Source: Stenotrophomonas maltophilia (lineage in GTDB: Bacteria > Pseudomonadota > Gammaproteobacteria > Xanthomonadales > Xanthomonadaceae). From it: a stretch of 64,000 bases of DNA. Location of the stretch: positions 1 to 64,000 of the forward strand of contig NZ_NIVS01000016.1 in the NCBI RefSeq assembly GCF_002205165.1, read 5' to 3'. Positions 21,518 to 30,170 of the stretch are shown here, piece by piece. Position numbers and translations under genes: made by a program. Position 1 is the stretch's first letter. Every line of letters begins with the position of its first letter. Under the pieces are notes generated by a model, which searched no databases, had not been told where the DNA came from, and saw only the letters and a program-made list of their open reading frames with translations.

Positions 21518-22804
21518 CTACAGGCGGTCGTCCACCACTTCCCGGGGCCATACGGATTTCACGTCGTACACCACACCGCCCGGCGTCAACAGCGCGCGCA
21601 CCTGCGCGACATCGAGCGCACGGAAACGCTCATGCGCCACCGCCAGCACGACGGCGTCATAGGCGGCCGCATCCGGGGTCTCGACCCAGCGCACACCCGC
21701 ATCGGCCAGCGCGGCCGGCCCGACCCACGGGTCCTGCACGTCCACCCGGGCACCACAGGCCTGCAGACGCTGCGCCAGTTCCAGCGCGCGGCTGTTGCGC
21801 AGGTCCGGGCAGTTCTCCTTGAAGGTCACGCCGAGCACCAGAACGCGGGCCTGCGCGACCTCGATGCTGCGCGATGCCAGCAGCGCCAGCACGCGTTGTG
21901 CGACGTGCTCGCCGACCCGGTTGTTGACCTGGCGCGCGGTATGGATCAGATCGGGGTGATACCCCACGCTCTCGGATTTGTGCAGCAGGTAATACGGATC
22001 CACGCCGATGCAGTGGCCGCCGACCAGGCCCGGCCGGAACGGCAGGAAATTCCACTTGCTGCCGGCCGCGTCCAGCACGTCCTGGGTGTCGATGCCAAGC
22101 CGATCGAAGATCAAGGCCAGCTCGTTGACCAAGGCGATGTTGACGTCGCGCTGGATGTTCTCGATCACCTTGGCCGCTTCGGCCACGCGGATCGACGGGG
22201 CCGGCCAGGTGCCCGCGGTGATGATGCCCTTGTACAGGGCATCGACCACGGCGGCGACCTCGGGTGTCGAGCCGGAGGTGATCTTGCGGATGTCGGGCAG
22301 CCGGCGCTCGCGATCGCCCGGGTTGATCCGTTCCGGGCTGTACCCGCAGTAGAAATCGTCGTTGAAGCGCAGCCCCGATCCCGCCTCGAGCAGCGGCACG
22401 CAGACTTCCTCGGTGGTGCCGGGATAGACCGTGGATTCGTAGATCACGATGTCGCCGCGCTTGAGCAGTCCGGCGATCAGCGTGCTGGCGCTGCGCAGCG
22501 GGCCCAGATCGGGCTGCTCGTGCGCATCGATCGGGGTGGGCACGGTCACGATGTAGACGTTGCACCCGGCCAGCTGCGAAGGATCGGCGGTGTAACGGGC
22601 ATGCACCGCGGCAGCGAGCTCGTCGGCGTCCAGTTCCAGGGTGTGATCCACGCCACGCTGCAGTTCGGCAACCCGCGCGGCATCGATGTCGTAGCCCACC
22701 GTGGGCTGCTGCCGGCCGAAGGTCACCGTCAACGGCAGCCCGACGTAGCCGAGCCCGATGACGCCGATGCACGGAGCGACTGCCGCGGAAATGGCCTGCG
22801 TCAT
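21518..22804 (-). CDS. nucleotide sugar dehydrogenase (TviB/WecC-type)
   Basis: The ATG of MTQAISAAVAPCIGVIG has GGAG 7 nt upstream and gives 428 residues. The Rossmann motif IGVIGLGYVGLPL, the NAD-domain VTVPTPID, the catalytic Cys in GGHCIGVDPYYL and the C-terminal GVTFKENCPDLRNSR match UDP-sugar 6-dehydrogenases that act on N-acetyl hexosamines (TviB/WbpO/WecC). It probably makes a UDP-HexNAc uronic acid for a polysaccharide, but no glycan cluster surrounds it; the sugar is not determined. Confidence 0.93.
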   Translation of the reverse strand: MTQAISAAVAPCIGVIGLGYVGLPLTVTFGRQQPTVGYDIDAARVAELQRGVDHTLELDADELAAAVHARYTADPSQLAGCNVYIVTVPTPIDAHEQPDLGPLRSASTLIAGLLKRGDIVIYESTVYPGTTEEVCVPLLEAGSGLRFNDDFYCGYSPERINPGDRERRLPDIRKITSGSTPEVAAVVDALYKGIITAGTWPAPSIRVAEAAKVIENIQRDVNIALVNELALIFDRLGIDTQDVLDAAGSKWNFLPFRPGLVGGHCIGVDPYYLLHKSESVGYHPDLIHTARQVNNRVGEHVAQRVLALLASRSIEVAQARVLVLGVTFKENCPDLRNSRALELAQRLQACGARVDVQDPWVGPAALADAGVRWVETPDAAAYDAVVLAVAHERFRALDVAQVRALLTPGGVVYDVKSVWPREVVDDRL

Positions 22805-23108
22805 CGCTCGGCTCCGCATCGCGGAACCGGGCCGGCCATCAGGCGGGGCTTCATCAGGGGATACGTCATGCGATACGGAGCCGGGGGTACAGGTGATGCA
22901 AGCCTAACGCGCCGGCCCCTGCCCCACAAAGAACAAAGCCGCCGCCCGCGGAGAGTACGGACGACGGCCAAAGGAATATTGGTCCAGCTGCGGTTACTAC
23001 CCTTTCAGACAGCCTCCAAGGGCAAACCCCGCAAGACTGGTCACAGCTGGTAGAAAGAGAATAGGCGCCAAGCCGTGATCATTGTGTTACGGCCAGCGTT
23101 GTTTTGCG
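22805..23108. other. intergenic gap without recognised gene
   Basis: This 304-nt stretch lies upstream of the UDP-sugar dehydrogenase gene and downstream of the BLUF gene (both minus strand). It includes imperfect inverted segments with CCAGCTG (near 22985) and CAGCTGG (near 23044). No RNA family consensus fits, and no convincing open frame is present. It probably holds the promoter and leader of the dehydrogenase gene. Confidence 0.4.
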
Positions 23109-23564
23109 TTACGAACCCAGCGTCACCGCTGCAGGTTCCAATTCGCCGGACACACCGGTCCAGGCAGCGAGCAGACATCCAAACCCTGCAGGTGCATCGC
23201 CACCGGTCGGAAGCTGTGGCTGAAAGCCGTGCCAGGGCGCATCGATGATACGCGCCAGTGCGTCGGGCTCGACCGCTGCCGATGCCATCGTCCAGCGCGG
23301 GAAGTGGCGGACGCTGACCGGACCGCGCGCCAGCTCGCGCAGGTTCGTATGGATGCGCGCATTGAACACGCGCTGGAACACCGAGTCCACGCCGTCCTCC
23401 GGGCCCTCGAAGTACTGCAGGAAACGTCGCCCGTCGAACATCAGCACGCCGGTGACGCCTGCTACTTTGTTGAACCCCATTGCTGCTTGCAGGATCTGAT
23501 CGATATCAGACGTTTCGATTCCATCGATAGCGTCGCTGACATAAGCGACCGCATGCAGCGGCAT
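23109..23564 (-). CDS. BLUF-domain blue-light receptor protein (copy 1)
   Basis: The start MPLHAVAYVSDAIDG gives 151 residues; the longer frame is discarded because BLUF domains begin at this point. Flavin-site residues are all present: Tyr8, Asn32 and Gln50, with the same spacings as in AppA (Tyr21, Asn45, Gln63). The blocks GVTGVLMFDGRRFLQYFEG and EDGVDSVFQRVF are BLUF-typical. It is a single-domain (short) BLUF with a C-terminal cap of about 55 residues. Such proteins sense blue light through FAD and act on a partner protein. Confidence 0.93.
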   Translation of the reverse strand: MPLHAVAYVSDAIDGIETSDIDQILQAAMGFNKVAGVTGVLMFDGRRFLQYFEGPEDGVDSVFQRVFNARIHTNLRELARGPVSVRHFPRWTMASAAVEPDALARIIDAPWHGFQPQLPTGGDAPAGFGCLLAAWTGVSGELEPAAVTLGS

Positions 23565-23672
23565 GAAAGATTTCCGGAATGAACTGAAGCTGACTATGCC
23601 ACGAAGTATTCGCACTGGGTAGACATTGAATGTGGCACGGGCCCCGTTATCAACCGCGCGGCGCAGCGGCGC

Positions 23673-24722
23673 TCATTCCGGCGCCTGGACTTCCAGGCCC
23701 CGGCCGCGCAGCTGATCGACATACCCACCCGGTGTAAGCAGGGAGGTCACCGGGACGGTCGCAAAGGTGACCGTATTACGTGCCAGCGCGTCGGTGACCA
23801 TGCTCATCCATTTGCGATGCGCCTGGGCATCTACGTCGGTCAGCCCACGGCGCCGCCCGAAGTCGCTGTTGGCCACTGCGTCCACGCAGGCCAGGTACTG
23901 GCCTTTCACCGCCAGCCGCTGCAGCGCCTCGATATCGCCGACCGACCAGGCGTTGGCCCGTTCGGCCAGCAGCGGGAGCCCGTGTTCGACCACATCCAGG
24001 GTGCGGCGGAAGCACTCCACATCCTGCAGCGCGGTCCCACGTACCTCCTTCAGTGCCTGCCGCGGGTCGGCGATCTTGATCGTCACCTGGGTCGAGACCG
24101 GCTTGAGGCCATGGGCCTTGCTGGCCTTCTCGATGATGCGGGAGACCGGCGAAGACCGGCCGAGCCCGACATCCTTCAGCGCGGCTGCATACAGCTGGGT
24201 CGCCGCCACCAGCGGCCGGTCCTTCTCGATGCCGTTGTCGCGGCCGATATGGCGCTGCTTGAGCACCTCCCAGCGCGCGTACAGATCGGGCGGCAGCACT
24301 TCGCGCAGCGTGCGGCCCTGCGGATCACGCGCGGCCTTCATCGCCGACGGCACCAGGGTCAGGCCGCGGAAGAACCCCACATCGGCATCCAGCGTCCAAC
24401 CGGGCGGGCCGAGCACCTCCTGCGCACTGGCGATCACCGCCTGCACCTCGTCGGCGCGCCAGTCCAGCTTGGCCGGCAGCGGCGAGACCGTGCCGAGGAT
24501 CCACAGCGTGTGACCCTGGCTGTTGCGGACCTGCCACAACCCCGGCCCGGGCTGCGCGCCGGACACCATCACCGGGGCGAGATCGATCACCTCGCCCGCC
24601 GCCTGCACCGGCACCTGCACCGCCACCGGCGTCTGGACCGGGGCCGCCGCCTGGGCCGCGCCACCAAGCAGCAGTGCCACGCCCCACCCCAGTGCTTTCC
24701 CTGCACGTCCTGCGTTTGCCAT
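23673..24722 (-). CDS. TraB/GumN-family periplasmic protein
   Basis: The start MANAGRAGKALGWGVALLL gives 349 residues with a signal peptide ending near AAQAAA. The mature part carries the TraB/GumN-family features: LWQVRNSQGHTLWILGTVSPLP near residues 62-83 and a C-terminal half with FATVPVTSLLTPGGYVDQL, which resembles the GumN ending (..G.LLG..GLL..L...G). The family includes GumN of the Xanthomonas gum cluster; its chemistry is unproven, though a Tiki-like protease fold is proposed. Confidence 0.82.
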   Translation of the reverse strand: MANAGRAGKALGWGVALLLGGAAQAAAPVQTPVAVQVPVQAAGEVIDLAPVMVSGAQPGPGLWQVRNSQGHTLWILGTVSPLPAKLDWRADEVQAVIASAQEVLGPPGWTLDADVGFFRGLTLVPSAMKAARDPQGRTLREVLPPDLYARWEVLKQRHIGRDNGIEKDRPLVAATQLYAAALKDVGLGRSSPVSRIIEKASKAHGLKPVSTQVTIKIADPRQALKEVRGTALQDVECFRRTLDVVEHGLPLLAERANAWSVGDIEALQRLAVKGQYLACVDAVANSDFGRRRGLTDVDAQAHRKWMSMVTDALARNTVTFATVPVTSLLTPGGYVDQLRGRGLEVQAPE

Positions 24723-24818
24723 GTGGCGTGTCCGAAGTGAATTGCTGCGCAGCGTACGGCGGCGCGCGGGCGGCTGCGTAAAGTTTGCGTTGCGCCGGCA
24801 CTGGCGGCTCTCACGAAC

Positions 24819-24842
24819 GAGGGCAGCCCATTGGCTGCCCTC
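24819..24842 (-). terminator. strong hairpin after the chemoreceptor gene
   Basis: A perfect 10-bp stem GAGGGCAGCC / GGCTGCCCTC with a 4-nt loop lies 43 nt past the MCP stop. The U-tract on the minus strand is poor (GTTCGT), so it may be a weak terminator or an RNA-stabilising stem. Confidence 0.5.
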
Positions 24843-24884
24843 GCGTTGCATCACCTCGACAGCGTGCGCCGGATCACGGCGCGA

Positions 24885-27137
24885 TCAGAACTCGCGCCAA
24901 TCCCCTTCGATGTTCGCGGCCGAACGCGACGGCAGCGACGTTACGCTCCCGCCGGCCGGGCGAACGCTGGCTGCGGGCCGCGGCGATGCAGCAACCGGCG
25001 ATGACACCGCGCGTGTGGAGACGGCCGGCGGCTGCCGCTGTCCGTCGTGCTGCGCCGCCAGACGGAAGCGCGCGACCGCACCCGACAGCGCGACCGCCTG
25101 CTCTTCCATCGCCCTGGCCGCGGCAGTGGCTTCTTCCACCAGCGCCGCGTTCTGCTGCGTGGTTTCATCCAGCTGCACCACGGTCTGGCTGACCTGCTCG
25201 ATACCGGCGGACTGCTCCTGCGACGCCGCCGAGATCTCGGCCATGATGTCGGTGACCTTCTGCACGGAGGTGACGATCTCGGTCATGGTGACCCCGGCCT
25301 TGTCGACCAGCCCCGCACCGACGGCCACCTTGTCCACCGAATCTTCGATCAATCCCTTGATCTCCTTGGCCGCCGCAGCAGAACGCTGCGCCAACGTGCG
25401 CACCTCGCTGGCCACCACCGCAAAGCCCCTGCCCTGCTCGCCCGCTCGCGCGGCTTCGACCGCCGCATTCAAGGCCAGGATGTTGGTCTGGAACGCGATC
25501 CCGTCGATCACGGTGATGATGTCGGCGATCTTCTTGGACGAAGCCTCGATCCCGCGCATCGTGGAGACCACCTCCTGCACCACCTGGCCACCTTCGGAGG
25601 CCACCGCGCCGGCACCGATCGCCAGCTGGTTGGCCTGGCGCGCGTGCTCGGCGTTCTGCCGCACGGTGGAGGTCAACTCTTCCATCGAGGCCGCGGTTTC
25701 CTCCAGGTTGGCCGCCTGCTGCTCGGTGCGCCGCGACAGGTCACTGTTGCCGCTGGCAATCTCCACCGCCGCCGTATTGATGCTGCCCGCTGCGAACTGG
25801 ATGCTGCCGATGATGCCGGTCAGCTGCCCGACGGTGCTGTTGGCATCGTCCCGCATCCGCGCGAACACGCCTTGGAACTCGCCATCCATCCGCACCGTAA
25901 GGTCGCCGGAGGCGATCGCCTTGAGCAGCGCTGACAGCTGCCGGAGGTTGTCATCGCTGATATGCATCATCGTGTTCAGGCGCTCGATCATCACCTTGAA
26001 CTGATGCTCGAAGGCATCGGCATCGCCGCGCTGACTGAAGTCGCCCGCCGCGGCGGCCGAGGCAAGGCGGTGGATCTGGCCGTTGATCGCAGCGAGATTC
26101 TGCTTGGTCGTAGCCATCGCTTCGGTGAAGCGCGCTTTATCGCCAGGCAGGGCCTCCAGGTCCTCGGTCAGGTCACCCACCGCGTAATTGCGCACCACGT
26201 CGATGATCTTCTGCGTCAACGCAATGCTGCTCCCGACCAGGGCGTTGGTGCCGCTGGCCATGCGCCCGAAATCACCGGGGAAGGCGCCCGCATCGATGCG
26301 GTGGTCCAGCTCGCCCAGATCATGCCGGTGCGCCATCTCCTGCTGCGCGGTGGAGAACGCACGCAGCCGCGTGGTCATGTCCTCCATGCTGGACAGCAGC
26401 TGCCCGGTCTCGTCACGGCTGCGCGCACCCACCACGGTGTCGAAGCGCCCTTCGGCGATCGAACGCGAGACCTCCATCGCCCGGCGCAGGGGGCCAACCA
26501 GGCTGCGGGTAATCCACCAGGCCATGCCGCCGCCGGCCAGCAACGCAACCGCCGCGAAGACGATCAGCAAGGTGCGCGATGCCTGGATGGCGTCATTGAT
26601 GGCCGCCGCCCCTTCCCCGTTGCGTCGCTCCTGCAGCTCCACCGCCGATTGGATCGAGGCCGCGCGCGCGGCCATCAACGGCCCGGCCTCGCCATACAGC
26701 AAGGCGACCGCCGCCTCGTCCTCACCGGCACTGGCGTGCTCGATGATGCGGTTGTGCAACGCCACCGCCGCGTCCTGGGCCTCCTTGATGGCCTGCTTGG
26801 CCTGCATCCCTTCTGCATTGTGGGGAATCGCATCCAGGGCGGTACGCGCGCTGGCGTACTCCTCGCGCACTGCCTGGATCCGCGCAAGGATCGCGGGCGT
26901 GCGCTGTTCCCCTTCCAGGATCAGGTCACGCAGGTTCGTTTCATTCTGGAAATTGCTGCGCCGCATCGACGAGAGCAATTGCACCTTGCGGTTGTTGGTC
27001 TCCATCTCCATCACGCGCTGCCCGATCCCGGCGGCCTGGTACAAGGCCAACGACGAGGAAAGGACCAACAGCACCAACAGCAGCCCAAAGCCCAGCGCCA
27101 GCTTGCTGCCCACTTTCAGATTTCTCACATAGTCCAT
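24885..27137 (-). CDS. methyl-accepting chemotaxis protein
   Basis: The 750-residue transducer has TM1 (about 14-34), a periplasmic four-helix-bundle ligand domain (about 35-188), TM2 (about 190-212), HAMP (about 213-265), further linker helices and the MCP signalling hairpin with [21 protein letters not shown]. The C-terminus ends in DWREF, which fits the xWxxF tether used by CheR/CheB. A FliA-type promoter precedes it, linking it to the flagellar regulon. The ligand is unknown. Confidence 0.95.
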   Translation of the reverse strand: MDYVRNLKVGSKLALGFGLLLVLLVLSSSLALYQAAGIGQRVMEMETNNRKVQLLSSMRRSNFQNETNLRDLILEGEQRTPAILARIQAVREEYASARTALDAIPHNAEGMQAKQAIKEAQDAAVALHNRIIEHASAGEDEAAVALLYGEAGPLMAARAASIQSAVELQERRNGEGAAAINDAIQASRTLLIVFAAVALLAGGGMAWWITRSLVGPLRRAMEVSRSIAEGRFDTVVGARSRDETGQLLSSMEDMTTRLRAFSTAQQEMAHRHDLGELDHRIDAGAFPGDFGRMASGTNALVGSSIALTQKIIDVVRNYAVGDLTEDLEALPGDKARFTEAMATTKQNLAAINGQIHRLASAAAAGDFSQRGDADAFEHQFKVMIERLNTMMHISDDNLRQLSALLKAIASGDLTVRMDGEFQGVFARMRDDANSTVGQLTGIIGSIQFAAGSINTAAVEIASGNSDLSRRTEQQAANLEETAASMEELTSTVRQNAEHARQANQLAIGAGAVASEGGQVVQEVVSTMRGIEASSKKIADIITVIDGIAFQTNILALNAAVEAARAGEQGRGFAVVASEVRTLAQRSAAAAKEIKGLIEDSVDKVAVGAGLVDKAGVTMTEIVTSVQKVTDIMAEISAASQEQSAGIEQVSQTVVQLDETTQQNAALVEEATAAARAMEEQAVALSGAVARFRLAAQHDGQRQPPAVSTRAVSSPVAASPRPAASVRPAGGSVTSLPSRSAANIEGDWREF

Positions 27138-27181
27138 TGCATTGCGTCCGCTATATCGTCACGAGTGACATCAGGAACCCA

Positions 27182-27208
27182 ATTGCGGCTGCACGATTAA
27201 TAGCTTGA
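27182..27208 (-). promoter_or_regulatory. predicted sigma-28 (FliA) promoter of the MCP gene
   Basis: On the minus strand TCAAGCTA (27208-27201), an 11-nt spacer and GCCGCAAT (27189-27182) resemble the FliA consensus TCAAGTTT-N11-GCCGATAA, and the -10 box lies 45 nt before the MCP start. Chemoreceptor genes are classic FliA targets. Confidence 0.55.
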
Positions 27209-27642
27209 GTCAATGATCAAGCGTGGCGGGAGGCTGATTCCGTGATGGAATTCCGCGGATCGCACTTAATCTCCGCGATGTTTTCGCACCGCCCGCCAAA
27301 GATCTGGCATTGACGCCGGGCGGCCATTTTTTGCTGCGCAGCAACACGCCGCGATGTCGGCGAGCCAGCGTCAATCGCCCGGCACCGTGATGTCCGTCGG
27401 GACAGTCTTGTGAGACAACTTCTTCGGATAAATCTCAGTTCTGTGACCGACTTCAGAAATTCGCCGGGGCATCAGGGCGCGGCGGACGGCGTTCCACAGT
27501 TGTGCGGACACACGCACGCAGCGCAGTACCCGGCGCATGTGCACAGGGCCACGGCGACCGGGAACGATCGAAGGGACGATGATGAGGAGCGGCACTGCAA
27601 GGCCTCGACCCGCGATCGCGGGGAGATACAACACCACAGTGT
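27209..27642. other. intergenic gap with no supported protein gene
   Basis: Between the MCP promoter and tRNA-Leu about 430 nt carry no convincing protein. Open frames on both strands run into the tRNA and are antisense or read-through artefacts. It contains an orphan plus-strand terminator (27289-27332) and a perfect 14-nt palindrome CCCGCGATCGCGGG (27610-27623) that may belong to the tRNA-Leu 3' region. Confidence 0.4.
27289..27332 (+). terminator. orphan Rho-independent terminator on the plus strand
   Basis: Arms CCGCCCG and CGGGCGG enclose a loop that can itself pair (GCC / GGC), followed by CCATTTTTT on the plus strand. No plus-strand gene precedes it, so it may end a small RNA transcribed from the gap. 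Confidence 0.55.
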
Positions 27643-27728
27643 GGTGCCCGGGGCCGGAATCGAACCGGCATGGGGTTGCCCCCGGCGGATTTTAAGTCCG
27701 ATGCGTCTACCAGTTTCGCCACCCGGGC
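27643..27728 (-). tRNA. tRNA-Leu(UAA)
   Basis: On the minus strand an 86-nt tRNA folds with acceptor GCCCGGG / CCCGGGC, discriminator A, encoded CCA, the anticodon loop CTTAAAA giving anticodon UAA, and a long variable arm as expected for a class II leucine tRNA. In E. coli the matching gene leuZ directly follows pgsA-glyW-cysT; here it is 8.4 kb away from tRNA-Cys. It lies downstream of hemN on the same strand. Confidence 0.97.
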
Positions 27729-27794
27729 AACGGCGCGCATAGGGTGCCTGATCGCACCGGTTTTTGGAATGCATGCGCGCCGATGCCGCGACGC

Positions 27795-29204
27795 TCAGAT
27801 CGCCCGGGAATACCGCACCGGCTGGTCCGGCTGGGCCAGATAGCGGTCGAAGCACATCGCCAGCAGCCGCAGCAGCGGGCGCCCGCGTTCACTGGCGCGC
27901 ACCACGCCCTGCGCATAGTCGGCCAGGCCGTCGGCCTGCAGTGCGGCCAGCGCGCGCAGGCCATCGGCGAAATACGTCTCGAAGTCCACCCCATGCCGTG
28001 CCGCCAGGGCGGCACCGTCCACTTCACCGTGGCACATCAGCTGCCCGATCAAGTCGGCGCGCAGCACATCGTCCTCATCCAGCTGCAGACCCCGCCAGAC
28101 CGGCAGGCGCCCTGCATCGACCGCCGCCTCCCAGGCCGGCAGTTCACGCGGATTCTGGCTGTAGGTGGCGCCGATATGGCTGATCGCACTGGCGCCCAGA
28201 CCGACCAGATCGGTATCGGCGTGTGTGGTGTAGCCCATGAAGTTGCGGTGCAGCTGGCCCGCGCGTTGTGCACGCGACAGGTCTTCTTCGGGCAGCGCGA
28301 AATGGTCCATGCCGATGTACTGATAGCCCGCATCAGAGAGCCGCTGCACGGCCAGGCCGAGCAGCGCGAGTTTCTGTTCGGGGCTGGGCAGGTCCGCATC
28401 GGCGATCTGACGCTGCGCGCGGAACAGGTGTGGCAGGTGAGCGTAGCCGTACACCGCCAGGCGATCCGGCCGCTCACGCAGCACAGTGTCCAGCGTCTGC
28501 GCGAAACCGGCGAGTGTCTGCTTCGGCAGGCCATAGATCAGATCGACATTGACCGATCGCAGCCCGTGCTCGCGGCACGCACGCAGGATCTCCAGCGTGG
28601 CCTCCACACCCTGCTCGCGGTTGATCGCCTTCTGTACGTCCGGATCGAAGTCCTGCACCCCCAGGCTGGCGCGGTTGAAACCGAGCTCGGCCAGCACCGC
28701 GATATCATCGCGGCTGACGAAACGCGGGTCCAGCTCGATCGAGAAGTCGCGGGCGGCGGACGAGCTGAAGTTGAGGCGCTGGCGCAGCCCATCGATCAAT
28801 TCGCGCATCTGCGCCGGTGCGAGAAAGTTCGGCGTGCCACCGCCAAGATGCAGCTGGATCACTTCGCGCGCCGGATCGAACTGCGGCGCCATCAGATCCG
28901 CCTCGCTCAGCACGCGGGCCACGTAACTGATGCCCTTGCTGTGGTCGCGGGTGATGACGCGGTTGCAGCCGCAGTAGAAGCACGGGCTGCTGCAGTACGG
29001 CACATGCACATACAGAGACAGCGGCCGGCCGAGCCGGTTGCTGTCCACGATGGCCTCGCGCAGCGCAAGCTCACCATAGCCGTCATGGAAATGCGGCGCA
29101 GTGGGATAGGAGGTGTAGCGCGGGCCAGGCCGGTCGTGGCGGCGCAGCAGCTCGGGGTCGAAGTGCCAGGCGAGCCCGGCGGCGGCAGGCGAGAAGGTGT
29201 CCAT
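27795..29204 (-). CDS. hemN: oxygen-independent coproporphyrinogen III oxidase
   Basis: HemN is a radical SAM enzyme that decarboxylates coproporphyrinogen III to protoporphyrinogen IX when oxygen is scarce. The 469-residue protein starts with a HemN-type region (PGPRYTSYPTAPHF) and has the cluster motif VPYCSSPCFYCGCN (CX3CX2CXC) near residue 70, followed by GGGTPNFL. Length agrees with E. coli HemN (457). An FNR-like half-conserved box lies 35 nt upstream, and the neighbouring globin and CcoG-like genes share a perfect one. Confidence 0.96.
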   Translation of the reverse strand: MDTFSPAAAGLAWHFDPELLRRHDRPGPRYTSYPTAPHFHDGYGELALREAIVDSNRLGRPLSLYVHVPYCSSPCFYCGCNRVITRDHSKGISYVARVLSEADLMAPQFDPAREVIQLHLGGGTPNFLAPAQMRELIDGLRQRLNFSSSAARDFSIELDPRFVSRDDIAVLAELGFNRASLGVQDFDPDVQKAINREQGVEATLEILRACREHGLRSVNVDLIYGLPKQTLAGFAQTLDTVLRERPDRLAVYGYAHLPHLFRAQRQIADADLPSPEQKLALLGLAVQRLSDAGYQYIGMDHFALPEEDLSRAQRAGQLHRNFMGYTTHADTDLVGLGASAISHIGATYSQNPRELPAWEAAVDAGRLPVWRGLQLDEDDVLRADLIGQLMCHGEVDGAALAARHGVDFETYFADGLRALAALQADGLADYAQGVVRASERGRPLLRLLAMCFDRYLAQPDQPVRYSRAI

Positions 29205-29238
29205 GCCGCCAGCTTGCGCGTGCGCGGGTGCGCACGCA

Positions 29239-29252
29239 TTGCGTCAGATCAA
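29239..29252 (-). promoter_or_regulatory. degenerate FNR/ANR-like site before hemN
   Basis: TTGCG-TCAG-ATCAA matches the FNR consensus TTGAT-N4-ATCAA in one half-site fully and the other in three of five positions. It lies 35 nt upstream of the hemN start, overlapping the end of the globin gene. Confidence 0.4.
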
Positions 29253-29686
29253 TTCACACCCGGGCGGCCAGCCATCGGCAGGCTTGGCCAGCGCAGCATC
29301 TGGAAGCGACGCCAGAATGTGTCGGCGATCCGCTCGGCCACATCGTCGGCCAGCCGCTGCATCGGGGGATTGCCGCATTCGGCGGTGGTCTGCCGGAACA
29401 GGGCCAGCCAGCGGTCGAACAGATCGCGGTCGAGCTCATCCATGGCCATGTGCTTGGGCATCGGCGCGCCCTTGAAGCGCCGCGTGCCGCGCAGCATCGC
29501 CGACCAGAAATCGACCAGCTGGGCCAGATGCGCATCCCAATCGTGGATCCGCGCCGTGAACACCGGGCCCAGGCGCGGCTCCTCGCGGACGCGCGCGTAG
29601 AAGTCATGCACCAGGCGGGTGACCTCCTGTTCGCTGCACAGGTCCAGCGCGGGATTGGGCAGCGCGTTGTCAGTGGGATCGGGCAT
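29249..29686 (-). CDS. group III truncated haemoglobin
   Basis: The start MPDPTDNALPNPALDL follows GAGG at 6 nt spacing and gives 145 residues; an upstream Met has no room for a ribosome site. The pattern LVHDFYARVREEPRLGPVF, then DHL-like HLAQLVDFWSAMLRGTRRFKG and the proximal-His region MPKHMAMDELDRDLFDRWL matches group III (trHbP) globins. Such proteins are linked to microaerobic respiration and NO chemistry. It sits directly upstream of hemN under a perfect FNR-type box. Confidence 0.92.
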   Translation of the reverse strand: MPDPTDNALPNPALDLCSEQEVTRLVHDFYARVREEPRLGPVFTARIHDWDAHLAQLVDFWSAMLRGTRRFKGAPMPKHMAMDELDRDLFDRWLALFRQTTAECGNPPMQRLADDVAERIADTFWRRFQMLRWPSLPMAGRPGVN

Positions 29687-29738
29687 GAACATCCTCGGGC
29701 AGCAACGCCCAGCATCGGCGGCAGAGCCTGCCACCGCC

Positions 29739-29752
29739 TTGATCAGGATCAA
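29739..29752. promoter_or_regulatory. perfect FNR/ANR box in the globin/CcoG divergent region
   Basis: TTGATCAGGATCAA is an exact match to TTGAT-N4-ATCAA. It lies 53 nt upstream of the globin start (minus) and 123 nt upstream of the first plus-strand gene, so it can serve the globin-hemN unit and perhaps the CcoG-like operon. Confidence 0.8.
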
Positions 29753-29874
29753 TGAAGCCAGTGGCCAAGCCTTCTAGTCTGGGAACTCGACAGGACGCGC
29801 GCACCCGCGATCCCGGCCCCCGGTCGGCGCGAAGTATAGCCGTGCCCTGCCCCCTCCTCCTGACCGTGGCCGCA

Positions 29875-30168
29875 ATGAACGACCTGCACGACCCGCCCGA
29901 CGGCAGCCGCCGACGGCTGATCCAGCAATGGGGCGCCATCCTGTGGCCCAGCTTCGTGGCGGCCGGCCTGGCCAGCGTGGTGTTCTTCGCCTTCGTTGAC
30001 CCGCTGCGCCTGCGCGACATCAGCTTCCCGCAACACCAGATCAGCCGCGAACTGGGCTATACGCTGGGGTTCTTCATGTTCTGGGCAGTCACCGCCGCCG
30101 CCAGCACGATTACCTGGTACCTGCTGCGCCCGATGCCCAGCGACGACGATGATCTGCCGCTGGGGTGA
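29875..30168 (+). CDS. small two-pass membrane protein, partner of the CcoG-like gene
   Basis: The start MNDLHDPPDGSRRRLIQQW gives 97 residues; the in-frame upstream extension crosses the FNR box and is rejected. Two hydrophobic segments (about 21-42 and 59-80) flank LRLRDISFPQHQISRELGY. The stop overlaps the next gene's upstream GTG, so the pair is co-transcribed. It is not recognisably CcoS, CcoP or FixH; the role is unknown but the neighbour points to terminal oxidase or anaerobic electron transfer. Confidence 0.8.
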   Translation: MNDLHDPPDGSRRRLIQQWGAILWPSFVAAGLASVVFFAFVDPLRLRDISFPQHQISRELGYTLGFFMFWAVTAAASTITWYLLRPMPSDDDDLPLG

Positions 30169-30170
30169 CC

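Noticed and set aside
22980..23050. Possible c-di-GMP (GEMM) riboswitch upstream of the UDP-sugar dehydrogenase gene
   Set aside because: Pieces such as GGGCAAACC, GCCTCC and GGTTACTACC are present but in the wrong order and strand relation for the known fold.
19727..23053. A 1108-codon open frame on the plus strand opposite the GltB-like and UDP-sugar dehydrogenase genes
   Set aside because: It runs across two well-supported genes and an intergenic gap on the other strand and has no recognisable domain.
27410..27742. A 110-codon frame on the plus strand across tRNA-Leu
   Set aside because: Its C-terminal part is the antisense translation of the tRNA, a known false prediction in databases.
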